Of a stretch of 64,000 nt of DNA, positions 47,882 to 56,356 are shown one piece after another (the first letter of the stretch is position 1; the number at the start of each line of letters is the position of its first letter). The position numbers and the translations under genes are program-made. This stretch comes from an uncultured Microbacterium sp. GTDB lineage: Bacteria > Actinomycetota > Actinomycetes > Actinomycetales > Microbacteriaceae. Where the stretch lies: assembly GCF_937927635.1 (NCBI RefSeq), contig NZ_CALBRW010000024.1:1-64000 (forward strand), given 5' to 3'. The notes under the pieces were generated by a model that did no database searches, was not told where the DNA came from, and saw only the letters and a program-made list of their open reading frames with translations.

Positions 47882-48655
47882 ATGTCCACCACCACACCCA
47901 CGCAGACCGGTCTGCTGGAAGCACTCCGCACCGAGTGGTCGGGATCTCTCACCGACCGCGAACACGACTTCGCCGGCATCGGCATCCGGTCCTGCAGCGA
48001 GCTCGAGCTCGAGCTAAAGGCGGCAGCCGGCCGCGAGCAGGACCGTCTGCTGCACGCGCTGCTCACTGCCGGCCACGATGGCGATGCCCTCGCCGAGCGG
48101 GTGGCGCTGCAGCACATGCTCCCGAAGGCCGTGCACCTGGCTCGCACCTGCCGCGGCCTGCGTGCTCTCACCCTCAGCGACCACACCCCCGTCGACGCGG
48201 TCTCGACGGCGATCGGCGCGATGTGGGAGTCGATCCGCCGCTACCCGCTCAACCGGGTTGAGAAGGTCAAGGCGAACATCGGCATGGACGCGCTGCTCAT
48301 CGTGAACAAGTCGATGAGCCCGGGCGACCCCAGCGAGCACGTCACCGAGGACGTCTACCTCGAGCAGGCGCTGCAAGAGCAGGGCAAGTCCGCGACGATC
48401 GAGCCGGAGTGGGGCGACGACACGTTCCACGATCTCGTCACGGTCCTCACCTGGGCGATCGACACCGAGGCGCTCACACCCGAGGACGTCCGCCTGCTCG
48501 CCCGCTTCGACCTCGGCGAGTTGCACGAGCGTGACGAGCTGGCCGAGGACCTCGGCATCGGCCGCGCGAGCCTGACCCGCCGCGTCTACCGGATCCGCGT
48601 CAAGCTCATGGAGGCCGTTCAGGCCCACATCCGCGAGAACGGCACCTGGGAGTGA
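47882..48655 (+). CDS. Sigma-factor-like transcription protein, 257 aa
   Basis: Layout recalls a sigma-70-type factor lacking region 1. A helical central part (LPKAVHLARTCRGLRALTL and AIGAMWESIRRYPLNR) could be a region-2 equivalent. A C-terminal HTH at about residues 210-240 (HERDELAEDLGIGRASLTRR) matches sigma region 4. I cannot prove polymerase binding; a plain HTH activator is the alternative. It lies divergent to the T4SS operon and is the only sigma-like gene here. The ATG at 47882 lies behind a ribosome-site hairpin. Confidence 0.65.
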   Translation: MSTTTPTQTGLLEALRTEWSGSLTDREHDFAGIGIRSCSELELELKAAAGREQDRLLHALLTAGHDGDALAERVALQHMLPKAVHLARTCRGLRALTLSDHTPVDAVSTAIGAMWESIRRYPLNRVEKVKANIGMDALLIVNKSMSPGDPSEHVTEDVYLEQALQEQGKSATIEPEWGDDTFHDLVTVLTWAIDTEALTPEDVRLLARFDLGELHERDELAEDLGIGRASLTRRVYRIRVKLMEAVQAHIRENGTWE

Positions 48656-48772
48656 AGCCCCAAGCGGCTATCTGAGGGCCTCAAACCCTCCGGAGTGGCA
48701 ATGCAGCCGGACGCACTCGTTAGGCGCTTACAGCCCCCGTCGGCGCCCTCTCCCCGATGCATAGACGTCGAT

Positions 48773-48803
48773 GGGCCCCACCGAAATCTGGTGGAGGGCC
48801 CTT
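48773..48803. terminator. Bidirectional terminator
   Basis: GGGCCCCACC (48773-48782) pairs with GGTGGAGGGCCC (48790-48801, one bulge) between the convergent sigma-like gene and parB-like gene; TT follows on the plus strand. Confidence 0.7.
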
Positions 48804-48824
48804 CGTCGTTTAGGACGGGAGCGG

Positions 48825-49259
48825 TCAGAGGCCGACCGAGCGGCGCAGGTCGGCTTCCGTGGTGCCCTGCAGCTCGTCGACGCGGGAGAGCAGCAGGTCG
48901 ATGGCGACGCGGATCAGCGTGTTCTCCGTGATCCGCGGGGCCGGGCCGGTCTTCGCCTTGTTCAGGCGGCGGGCATGGGCGGTGAGCTCGCCGATCTGGC
49001 CCTCGCGCAGTCGGGTCTCCTTCCGCTCGAGGGCGAGGTAGCCGGCCTCGTCCTCGTCCGCGGAAGCCACGGCCGATCGGCGCGGAGCCTTGGGCTGGCT
49101 GGCCGGCGGGGTGACGACCTCCACGACGGGCGAGGACTCCGCCTCTGCCTGCTCGCCGACGGGCGCCTCCTCGGTCTGGCGGTTGCGGGCCAGCATCCGC
49201 TTCGGGTCGACGCGGCGGGTCGCGAGGTTCGCGATGCCGCGGGATGGCGTGTCGCTCAT
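48825..49259 (-). CDS. Small partition DNA-binding protein (ParB-like partner), 144 aa
   Basis: A basic, unstructured head is followed by a C-terminal segment (ITENTLIRVAIDLLLSRVDEL) typical of ribbon-helix-helix proteins. It starts MSDTPSRGIANLATRR on the ATG that overlaps the stop of parA, the usual gene order of small centromere-binding partners. It likely binds the 8-bp repeat array upstream of parA. Confidence 0.7.
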   Translation of the reverse strand: MSDTPSRGIANLATRRVDPKRMLARNRQTEEAPVGEQAEAESSPVVEVVTPPASQPKAPRRSAVASADEDEAGYLALERKETRLREGQIGELTAHARRLNKAKTGPAPRITENTLIRVAIDLLLSRVDELQGTTEADLRRSVGL

Positions 49260-50254
49260 GCGCTTGCTCCTTCCAGCACGGTGCTCTCCGCCTCGAGGAG
49301 GCGGTCGTTGATCTCCTGTGCGATCGTCTGCAGGTCGTCGGCGACGGATCCGGCGGTCGCGCTCGTCAGCTGCTTGTTCTTCAGCTCGCCGCTGCGGATC
49401 TTCCACCAGGCGATGCCGGCCTTCGCCTCCTGCTTCGCGCGCTCGTCGAGCTCGTGAACGAGCAGCCCGGCGCGGCCGGACTGGCTGGCCACTGCCTCGC
49501 TGTGCCGGATGGACTGGGTGAAGACGATCTCGCGACCGATTCCGCCCTCCTCCCCCACCCCGAACATCGCATCCAGGTCGGCACGCGCGTCACGCTCGGC
49601 GTTCTTCATCACGACCGTGCCGTCCTTTCGCTCGGACGCCGTGCCCACCGCAAAGAGCACGACGCCGAGGAGGTCGATCGCGCGGTTCACGTCGAGGACC
49701 TGGTCGATGCGTTCGGCGACCTTCGCGACGCCCTTGATGTCCTTGGCTCCGGTCCTGGTCGGCACAAGAACCCAGCGTGCAGCGGCGAGAGCCGCGAGCT
49801 GCAGGACGCCGTCACCAGGCGGGCAGTCGAGGAAGATGAAGTCGTAGTCGTCGACGACAGGCGCGAGGATCTTCGCGAGCGCCAGCTTGGCGTTCTTCGC
49901 GTCGCTGCCCATCTTCGAGCTCAGCACCGCGGTGACGTTGTGAAGGGCGCTGCCGCCGGTCCAGACGTCGAGGTTCTCGCGGATGTTCGTGATCCCGTCG
50001 ACCTTGCCGCCGAACATCAGGGCCTTGGCCAGGGACTCCCCCTGGTCGTTGCGCTCGTTGTCCGCGTACCCGAGGTCATCCTCGAGGTTGCCCTGCGGGT
50101 CGAGGTCGACCAGCAGCACTCGAGCGCCCGACAGGGCGAGATAGCCACCGATGTTCGCGGTGATCGTCGTCTTCCCAACACCTCCCTTGAGGCTCTCGAC
50201 GGCGATGACTCGTCCGAACGAATCCCGGTCGATCGTGGGCTCCGTAGCTGCCAT
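49256..50254 (-). CDS. parA: ParA-family partition ATPase, 332 aa
   Basis: Deviant Walker A ESLKGGVGKTTITANIG (residues 20-36), LLVDLDPQGNLEDDLG, and DYDFIFLDCPPGDGVLQLA near 145. A classic plasmid ParA motor that moves the plasmid over the nucleoid. It has a short N-terminus, so type Ib and not autorepressing; the DNA-binding partner likely represses. No ribosome site stronger than GAGAGGGAACAG. Promoter lies in or beyond the repeat array. Confidence 0.92.
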   Translation of the reverse strand: MAATEPTIDRDSFGRVIAVESLKGGVGKTTITANIGGYLALSGARVLLVDLDPQGNLEDDLGYADNERNDQGESLAKALMFGGKVDGITNIRENLDVWTGGSALHNVTAVLSSKMGSDAKNAKLALAKILAPVVDDYDFIFLDCPPGDGVLQLAALAAARWVLVPTRTGAKDIKGVAKVAERIDQVLDVNRAIDLLGVVLFAVGTASERKDGTVVMKNAERDARADLDAMFGVGEEGGIGREIVFTQSIRHSEAVASQSGRAGLLVHELDERAKQEAKAGIAWWKIRSGELKNKQLTSATAGSVADDLQTIAQEINDRLLEAESTVLEGASA

Positions 50255-50286
50255 GTCTGTTCCCTCTCAGGTCGAACCAACTCTGT

Positions 50287-50521
50287 AAGTCCGGAACTTC
50301 CGGAGTCTGCAAGCTTCGGGTTGCCGCCCTACTTACAGACTTCCGAACTCCCGATCTTCCAGACCTACAGACTGCGTAAGTTCCAAACTTCGGATGTTCG
50401 GTAGTTGCAGAGTAACAGACTTCGGAACTTCGGCAACTACAGAGTTCGGAACTACCAGACTTCCATACTCTGTATGTTCGGCTCTTCCAGACTTCGGGAC
50501 TCCGGGAATTCGGAACTCAGG
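50287..50521 (-). repeat. Octamer repeat array, probable centromere (parS)
   Basis: From 50338 to 50521 the sequence is 23 contiguous 8-base units of consensus RACTTCSG (for example GACTTCGG, AACTTCGG, GAGTTCGG, GACTTCCA). Four more in-phase units lie at 50287-50318. Such phased short repeats are bound cooperatively by ribbon-helix-helix partition proteins. The location immediately upstream of parA supports this. Confidence 0.85.
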
Positions 50522-50777
50522 GGTGGGGGGGGTATGTGAGAGCGTTGTTGGCACACTCAGCTGTCGCCTTAGCTGACCCTCCATGTATATAGCCCAGTCC
50601 AGCATGCTATTTAGCATATTCTGCCGCCTTCTTGGCGTCTTGTTGGCATCTTGTTTGCGCGTGCATTGCGTACCATTTGCGTCTGACTGCCATGTTGCTT
50701 GCGCGTGATTGGTGTTATCATGCCGTCATGCAGCAATCATCTGGGCAAGTAGTGAATGGATGCGAGGTGGCGCGGTG
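50522..50777. other. A+T-richer regulatory region between parA centromere and the Tad unit
   Basis: No gene. It contains the perfect dyad ATGCTA-TT-TAGCAT (50604-50617). Repeated TTGGC(A/G)TCTTGTT/TTGCG motifs (about 50625-50700) and a TATCAT -10-like element (50714-50719) precede the gene at 50778. Confidence 0.5.
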
Positions 50778-51236
50778 ATGGCGACGGACGACGTCGGCGC
50801 AGCTGACACCTCGAAGGACGAGCGCGCAGTGAAGCCTGGGCGTGCTGACAAGGGCGTGCAGGTGACGCTGGAACAGCCCGTCATGGACATGCTCACCGAG
50901 TACAAGGCGCGCACCGAGATGTCGCACCCGAACATCCTGTTCGATGCGCTCGAGTTCAGCTACGACGAGCTACCGAGCCTGATCAAGGACCGAGCGACGC
51001 GGCTCGAGCCCGATCGGAAGAAGCTCTTCGAGCGTCCGTCGTCGCCGGCCAAGCACGAGGACGTCGCGACGGAGACCTTCGTGGTGCGCATGACGCAGGC
51101 CAACAAAGACGTCATCGAAGACATGTGGAAGCAGCTCGAGGCTCCTAGCCGGACCGCGATGCTCGCGGCCGCGTACAAGCACTACCTGACCGCGATGACC
51201 AAGACCGATGACCCCGAGCGGAAACGTTCGAAGTAA
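50778..51236 (+). CDS. Hypothetical protein, possible DNA-binding regulator (152 aa)
   Basis: An acidic/basic head (KPGRADKGVQVTLEQPVMDML) is followed by helices; both halves contain an F/V-V-x-L/M-T-strand-then-helix pattern (VQVTLEQPVMDML and FVVRMTQANKDVIEDM) that recalls ribbon-helix-helix units. No family name recognised. ATG 50778 follows GAGGTGGCGCGGTG; an upstream ATG at 50760 is possible. It opens the plus-strand run into the Tad genes. Confidence 0.55.
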   Translation: MATDDVGAADTSKDERAVKPGRADKGVQVTLEQPVMDMLTEYKARTEMSHPNILFDALEFSYDELPSLIKDRATRLEPDRKKLFERPSSPAKHEDVATETFVVRMTQANKDVIEDMWKQLEAPSRTAMLAAAYKHYLTAMTKTDDPERKRSK

Positions 51237-51267
51237 ACCCAACGAAGCAACCCGGAGGAGAGCAGCG

Positions 51268-51951
51268 ATGAGCGACACAGCAGTGAAGGAGAAGCAGGGG
51301 CGGCGCCGGGGGGAGAAGCCGACGCAGGAATCGGCCTCACCGGCGGTGCTGCCGCCGACGAAGAGCCGCCGGCGGCCGATGCTGATCGCGGCCGGGATCG
51401 CCCTGGCCGTCGTGGGCGGGCTCGGCTCCTGGTACTTCTTCACCACGGTGGGGAACACCACCACGGTGCTGACGGTGAACAAGGACATCCCTCGGGGGCA
51501 GCAGATCACGGCGCAGGATCTCGGGACGCTGCAGATCTCGGGGGACCAGGCGACGAACGCGCTGAAGGCCACCCAGACGAAGGAAGCCATCGGTGATGTC
51601 GCCATGGTCGACCTGCCCGCAGGCACTCTGGTGACCTCAACCAACGTGGGCGACAGCCTGGTGGTCGCGGACGGAAAGAGCCTCGTTGGTGTGGCTCTAA
51701 CCGCAGCCCAGATGCCGAGCCAGACGCTCGTCGCCGGGGACAAGGTCCGTCTTGTCGACACTCCCATCGCGCAAGGCGAGCCACCCGCGACGACGCCGCA
51801 GACGTTCACCGCGACGGTGTTCTCTGTGCGTGAGGACGCGCAAAACAGCCGGTGGATCGTGGATCTGCTCGTCTCGCCGGAGAGGGCGCCAGACATCGCT
51901 GCTCGTGCCGCCACGGGTCGTGTAGCGCTCGTGCTCGATTCGGGGGAGTGA
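51268..51951 (+). CDS. cpaB: CpaB/RcpC-type SAF-domain pilus protein, 227 aa
   Basis: A cytoplasmic basic head, a membrane helix at about residues 38-60 (MLIAAGIALAVVGGLGSWYF) and a SAF domain (VLTVNKDIPRGQQITAQDL, VDLPAGTLVTSTNV). Fits the CpaB/RcpC component of Tad pilus assembly. GGAGGAGAGCAGCG precedes the ATG. First of the Tad genes. Confidence 0.8.
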   Translation: MSDTAVKEKQGRRRGEKPTQESASPAVLPPTKSRRRPMLIAAGIALAVVGGLGSWYFFTTVGNTTTVLTVNKDIPRGQQITAQDLGTLQISGDQATNALKATQTKEAIGDVAMVDLPAGTLVTSTNVGDSLVVADGKSLVGVALTAAQMPSQTLVAGDKVRLVDTPIAQGEPPATTPQTFTATVFSVREDAQNSRWIVDLLVSPERAPDIAARAATGRVALVLDSGE

Positions 51952-51953
51952 CC

Positions 51954-52754
51954 GTGGCTATCGTCTACCTGACCAGCGTCGCCGGTTCGCCCGGTGTCAC
52001 AACGGCAAGCGTGGGTCTGGCACTGTCGTGGCCGCGGCCCGTGGTGCTCGTCGAGGCTGACATCTCCAAGCCCTCGGGGATCCTGCCCGGCTACCTCCGC
52101 GGCCAGATGGATCACTCTCGCGGACTTACCCCTCTTTCTGTCCAGCACCAGAGGGGCCAGCTGACCCCTCGAGCCGTCTGGGAGCAGAGCGTGCAGCTTG
52201 GTGAGGACCGGTTCCTCGTCCCTGGGTTCTCCAACATCGTTGCCGCTGCAGGCGCCGGGGCATCGTTCTGGAACACCCTCGGCAGCACCCTCTCCGCGAT
52301 CGCCGGGCAGGGCGCTGACGTCCTGATCGACGGCGGCCGGTTCGGTATCCGCGACGATCGCACCGCTCTGATGCAACTGGCAGACATGGTCGCCCTCGTG
52401 GCGCACCCCGTAATGCCTGACGTCGCTACGGTGCGTGCTCGTCGACTCGATCTCAGTGAGGCCCTGGCACACGTCGGGCACGACGACTGGCTTGGCCTGC
52501 TGCTCGTCGACGCGCACGACGAGGCATTCCGCGACGGCGAGGTCTCCAAGGCTGTGCAGCTGCCCGTGCTCGGTCGCCTGGCCAATGACCCGCGTACCGC
52601 CGCGGTGTTCTCCGTCGGCGCCGAACCGACCCCGAAGACCAAGAAGAGCGCACTGTCGCGGGATCTCACCCTCCTGCCCAACGTGCTCGAGCAGGCAATC
52701 CGTGAGCGCCGCGACAAGCTGGGCGCGATTCCCTTCGAGGAAGTGAACGCATGA
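51954..52754 (+). CDS. tadZ: TadZ/CpaE-like ATPase, 266 aa
   Basis: ParA/MinD-like protein with a degenerate P-loop (SVAGSPGVTTASVGLAL, residues 8-24), then VVLVEADISKPSG and ADVLIDGGRF. This is the actinobacterial TadZ form that positions the Tad machine at a pole. GTG 51954 follows GGGGGAG at -6; GTG 51948 is an alternative. Couples to cpaF by ATGA. Confidence 0.8.
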   Translation: MAIVYLTSVAGSPGVTTASVGLALSWPRPVVLVEADISKPSGILPGYLRGQMDHSRGLTPLSVQHQRGQLTPRAVWEQSVQLGEDRFLVPGFSNIVAAAGAGASFWNTLGSTLSAIAGQGADVLIDGGRFGIRDDRTALMQLADMVALVAHPVMPDVATVRARRLDLSEALAHVGHDDWLGLLLVDAHDEAFRDGEVSKAVQLPVLGRLANDPRTAAVFSVGAEPTPKTKKSALSRDLTLLPNVLEQAIRERRDKLGAIPFEEVNA

Positions 52755-54346
52755 GCAACGACTTCGACATCACCCGGCTGCCGTTCTTCAACGACGTCGC
52801 CCCGGACGCGATCGAGATCCCTGACGCACCGCCGGCGACCGGCCCCGCGCAGCACCTGCTCGCCGCGGCTGGCGGACAGCCAACGTCCGCCACTGAGATG
52901 TTTCCGGTTCCCGAGCCTGAGACGCCGGCGACGTTCAAGCGCCGCGCGGTGCAGAAGGTGGACGCGACCCGCGCCTACGAGCTGTCCCGCAGGCTCGACT
53001 GGGACGTGATCACGCGGCTGCGCGGCGAGGTCTCCGACATGCTGACCGCATCGGAGCAGGCGCGTGGCGGGATGTCCGACGCGGACCGGCATGAGGTCGC
53101 TCGCGCGCACATCGCCGAGGTGACCGCCCGCCATGTCGACGACATGGTCACGCACGCCGGCGAGAAGGGCGCGTGGGACGAGGAGACGATCGGTGCAGCG
53201 CAGCGCGCCGTCTTCGACAGCCTGTTCCGCCTCGGCCGGCTGCAGCCGCTCGTGGATCTCCCCGAGGTCGAGAACATCGACATCTACGGGTACGACAACG
53301 TGTGGGTCAGTTATGCCGACGGCCGCATGATCCGTCACGATCCGGTCGCGACTAGCGACGCGGATCTCGTTCGCGAGATCCAGTTCCTCGCGGCCCGTGG
53401 GGGAGAGGACGGCCGCTCGTTCACCACGACGAGCCCGATCCTCGACATGGACCTCCCCGGCGGGGCCCGTCTCGCCGCGGTGCACACGCCGATCAGCCCG
53501 CGCCCCAAGGCTGTGATCCGTCTGCACCGCTTCGTCGACATCCTCCTCGAGCACCTGGTGGAGCAGGGCACCCTCACGCAGGGCGCCGCCGATTTCCTCG
53601 CCGCCGCGATCGCCGCAGGACGCTCCCTCGTGGTCGTCGGAAACCCCGGTGCCGGCAAGACGACCCTGCTGCGCGCACTGGCGAACGTGATGGATCCGCT
53701 CGAGAAGGTCGTGACAATCGAGAAGGAGCGCGAGCTCTACCTCGACCGGATGGGCGATCGCCACCAGATCGTGACGCCGCTGCAGTACCGGCCGGGTCAG
53801 GGCGAGCGTCTTCCCGACGGCAGCCGGCCCGGCGAGATCACCCTGATCGACTGCCTCGAGGAAGCTCTCCGCCTCGACGCGCAACGCATCTTCGTGGGTG
53901 AGGTACGCGGCGGTGAGATCGACGCGATGTTCCAGGCCATGCAAGCCGGTGTCGGGTCGCTGAGCACTCTGCACGCGAACGGGACGACGGACGCGATCGA
54001 GCGTATGGCGACCCTGACGCAGAAGAACCTGGGCACCACCGACACCTACGCCTACCGGCAGATCGCCCGCCACATCGACCTGATCGTGATGATCAAGCGC
54101 GTCGTCTACAAGGACCCCGAGACCAGTGCCCGCCGCATCCGCCGCGTGGTCACCGACATCAGCGAGGTACAGCCCGGCGAGGCCGTTGACGGTGCTCGGC
54201 CGATCGCCGCCCCGATCTTCCAGGCGCACCCGCGCACCTTCGAGCTCGGCCGCGGCGACGGACGCCCCACCCCGGAGCTGCTTGAGGACCTCAAGCACGC
54301 CGGCTTCGATCCGCGGATCCTGCTGAGGGAGGACGACGCAGCATGA
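52751..54346 (+). CDS. cpaF: CpaF/TadA secretion ATPase, 531 aa
   Basis: The type II/IV secretion ATPase family is clear: Walker A GNPGAGKTTLL (near residue 300), the aspartate box, Walker B-like region and QAMQAGVGSLSTLHANG (His box) plus the LARL/EVRGGEIDAM motif. It energises pilus extrusion. Starts on the ATGA overlap with tadZ and ends with an ATGA overlap to tadB. Confidence 0.93.
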   Translation: MSNDFDITRLPFFNDVAPDAIEIPDAPPATGPAQHLLAAAGGQPTSATEMFPVPEPETPATFKRRAVQKVDATRAYELSRRLDWDVITRLRGEVSDMLTASEQARGGMSDADRHEVARAHIAEVTARHVDDMVTHAGEKGAWDEETIGAAQRAVFDSLFRLGRLQPLVDLPEVENIDIYGYDNVWVSYADGRMIRHDPVATSDADLVREIQFLAARGGEDGRSFTTTSPILDMDLPGGARLAAVHTPISPRPKAVIRLHRFVDILLEHLVEQGTLTQGAADFLAAAIAAGRSLVVVGNPGAGKTTLLRALANVMDPLEKVVTIEKERELYLDRMGDRHQIVTPLQYRPGQGERLPDGSRPGEITLIDCLEEALRLDAQRIFVGEVRGGEIDAMFQAMQAGVGSLSTLHANGTTDAIERMATLTQKNLGTTDTYAYRQIARHIDLIVMIKRVVYKDPETSARRIRRVVTDISEVQPGEAVDGARPIAAPIFQAHPRTFELGRGDGRPTPELLEDLKHAGFDPRILLREDDAA

Positions 54347-55221
54347 ACGGCGCACTCGCAGCACTCGCCACCACGATCGGCATCCTCGGCCTGCTCGTCA
54401 TCGTGCTCGGGTTCCTCCCCGCCCCCGTGCCGCAGGGCCCGAAACCGCCGAGCCGGCTGCAGATCGCGTTCCTCGAGGCGCGTGGCCGCTTCGGCAAGCA
54501 GCGCATGATGATCGCCGGCGCCGGCTTCATCGGCGGCATCATCCTGTGGCTGGTCACCGGCTGGATCGTGTGGATCGCGATTGTGCCGCTCGCCGCGGTG
54601 GGCGTGCCTTGGCTGCTCGGCAACGGGGGAGAGCAGCGCAAGCTCGATCGCCTTGAGGGGCTCGAGACGTGGACCCGTGGCCTGGCCGGCCTCACGGTCG
54701 CCGGATCCAGTCTCGAGCAGACGATCATCGCGTCCGTGAACAGCTCGCCCGACTCCATCCGTGACGAGGTCGCCCTCCTCGCCGCTCGACTCAACGCGCG
54801 CTGGCCGACTCGCTCCGCGCTGCGGAAGTTCGCCGACGATCTGGCCGATCCCACAGGAGACCTCATCGTCGCGCACCTGCTCCTCGCCGAGCGGGTCCGA
54901 GGCGCTGGCCTCGCCAACGCGCTCGAGGACCTCGCGCAGAGCATCGCCGAAGAGGTCGGCGTGCGCCGCAAGATCGAGGCCGACCGCGCCAAGCCCCGTC
55001 AGGCGATCCGGATCACCACGATCGCCACAGTCGTCCTCATCGGCATGATGCCCTTCGTCAGCCAGTTCATGGCTCCCTACAAGACGCCCCTCGGGCAGCT
55101 AATCCTGGCGGTCCTGATCACACTGGACGTCGTCATGCTGCTCTGGCTGAAGAAGATAACAGCGGGCAAGCCGACTCCGCGGATCCTCGCGGATCTCTCC
55201 GACTCAAAGGGGGCATTGTGA
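54343..55221 (+). CDS. tadB: TadB-like inner-membrane protein, 292 aa
   Basis: N-terminal helix (LATTIGILGLLVIVLGFL), a pair near residues 60-85 and 70-90 (FIGGIILWLVTGWIVWIAIV), and two at the C-terminus (ITTIATVVLIGMMPFV, LILAVLITLDVVMLLWL). The cytoplasmic GSP-F-like segment (WTRGLAGLTVAGSSLEQTI) is typical for TadB. Confidence 0.85.
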   Translation: MNGALAALATTIGILGLLVIVLGFLPAPVPQGPKPPSRLQIAFLEARGRFGKQRMMIAGAGFIGGIILWLVTGWIVWIAIVPLAAVGVPWLLGNGGEQRKLDRLEGLETWTRGLAGLTVAGSSLEQTIIASVNSSPDSIRDEVALLAARLNARWPTRSALRKFADDLADPTGDLIVAHLLLAERVRGAGLANALEDLAQSIAEEVGVRRKIEADRAKPRQAIRITTIATVVLIGMMPFVSQFMAPYKTPLGQLILAVLITLDVVMLLWLKKITAGKPTPRILADLSDSKGAL

Positions 55222-56102
55222 ACCCGCTTCTGTTCCTCATCCCCGGCGTGATCGTCGGCATTGGCCTCGCCATGGCGATCGCCGGGATCATGCCGCAGCG
55301 CCCCGCGCTGAGCGCGGCTCTCGCTCGGCTCGGCAACACCACTCCCGTCGAGCAGACCACCGGTCAATCGCTCGAGGTGCGCGTCGGCACGTGGGTGCAC
55401 CGGCAGCTCCCCACCGACGTCCGGTTCCTCACGATTCCGACGACAGACCTCGCACTGATCGGCATGCCGGTCACGAAGTACCTCTACGACAAGGTCCTCC
55501 TCGCCTGCGTCGGGCTCGTCGCTCCGCTCCTCTTCGGCCTCGTGATGCAGGCCGCCGGTATCCTCCCGGTCTGGCTGTCCGGGATCCTCGGCATCCCCCT
55601 CGCGATCGCCCTCTGGTTCGCACCTGACCAGGAGATCAGGAGCAAGGCACGCGACGCACGCGAGGAGTTCTCCCGTTCGATCGCCGTCTACCTCGAGCTC
55701 GTCGCAGCCGAGCGTCGACGAGGCGCCCCAGCCGGCCGCGCGCTGACCAGCGCTGCCGAGGTCGGTAGCACCTGGGTGTTCACCCGACTCCGTCAGGAAC
55801 TCAACCGCGCCAACTACGCAGGCGTCGCACCCTGGGATGCGCTCACCACGTTCAGCGCCGAGATCGGCGTACCCGAGCTCGCTGACGTCGGCAAGATCGT
55901 GAAACTCGCAGGAGAGGAGGGTGCTAGCACATATGAGACACTGAGGGCGCGGGGGAAGTCACTCCGCGTGCAGCTGCTCAACAACGAACACACGAAAGCA
56001 AATGAGGCATCAGAGCGCATGGTTCTCCCCGTGGTGGGATCGGCAGGCGTCTTCGTGCTGATCATCCTCACCCCGCTTCTGATGAATCTCTTCACCGCCT
56101 GA
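55218..56102 (+). CDS. tadC: TadC-like inner-membrane protein, 294 aa
   Basis: GTG start overlaps the tadB stop (GTGA). Helices at the N-terminus (LFLIPGVIVGIGLAMAIAGI), the middle (VLLACVGLVAPLLFGLVM and ILPVWLSGILGIPLAIALWF) and C-terminus (VLPVVGSAGVFVLIILTPLL), with a GSP-F-like cytoplasmic domain between. Partner of TadB. Confidence 0.85.
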   Translation: MNPLLFLIPGVIVGIGLAMAIAGIMPQRPALSAALARLGNTTPVEQTTGQSLEVRVGTWVHRQLPTDVRFLTIPTTDLALIGMPVTKYLYDKVLLACVGLVAPLLFGLVMQAAGILPVWLSGILGIPLAIALWFAPDQEIRSKARDAREEFSRSIAVYLELVAAERRRGAPAGRALTSAAEVGSTWVFTRLRQELNRANYAGVAPWDALTTFSAEIGVPELADVGKIVKLAGEEGASTYETLRARGKSLRVQLLNNEHTKANEASERMVLPVVGSAGVFVLIILTPLLMNLFTA

Positions 56103-56103
56103 T

Positions 56104-56133
56104 GTCCGATTTCCGATGGTTCTCGTACCTATG
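56104..56133 (+). promoter_or_regulatory. GTCCGAT-type promoter, copy E
   Basis: GTCCGAT (56104-56110), 15-base spacer and TACCTATGG (56126-56134, approximately), about 30 bases before the pilin gene. An extra promoter here allows high pilin expression over the upstream assembly genes. Confidence 0.75.
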
Positions 56134-56162
56134 GTCAACAGCACACACAGATTGGAGCTCCC

Positions 56163-56354
56163 ATGAGCACTCTCAGCCGTCAATTCCTCTCCGGCATCCG
56201 CGACCGGTACACCGCACTGAAGGCGACCGATGATCGGGGGCTTCAGACGATCGAGTGGATCGGCCTCGTCGTCCTCGTCCTCGGTCTCGTCGCCCTTGTC
56301 GCGGTCGCGGTGACCGCATACGTCAACTCCCAGATCGCCCAGATCCCCGGCTGA
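56163..56354 (+). CDS. Flp/Tad-type pilin-like protein, 63 aa
   Basis: A 26-residue basic leader (LSGIRDRYTALKATDD) ends in RGLQTIEWIGLVVLVLGL, an archetypal prepilin cut and hydrophobic helix with the conserved E (TIEW) at position 5 of the mature protein. Small size fits a Flp pilin. GGAGCTCCC precedes the ATG. Preceded by promoter E and followed by three TadE/G proteins. Confidence 0.75.
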   Translation: MSTLSRQFLSGIRDRYTALKATDDRGLQTIEWIGLVVLVLGLVALVAVAVTAYVNSQIAQIPG

Positions 56355-56356
56355 TC

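Noticed and set aside
50287..50521. CRISPR-like repeat array
   Set aside because: Units are 8 bp and abut without spacers, and no cas genes are seen. It fits a centromere, not CRISPR.
52112..54364. Very long minus-strand open frame (750 codons) opposite tadZ, cpaF and neighbours
   Set aside because: It is the antisense shadow of genes with strong family motifs, is rich in Arg/Val/Gly/Asp without domains, and lacks a ribosome site. Similar long shadows at 26973-29165, 36234-38402 and 41001-43154 (plus strand) were rejected for the same reason.
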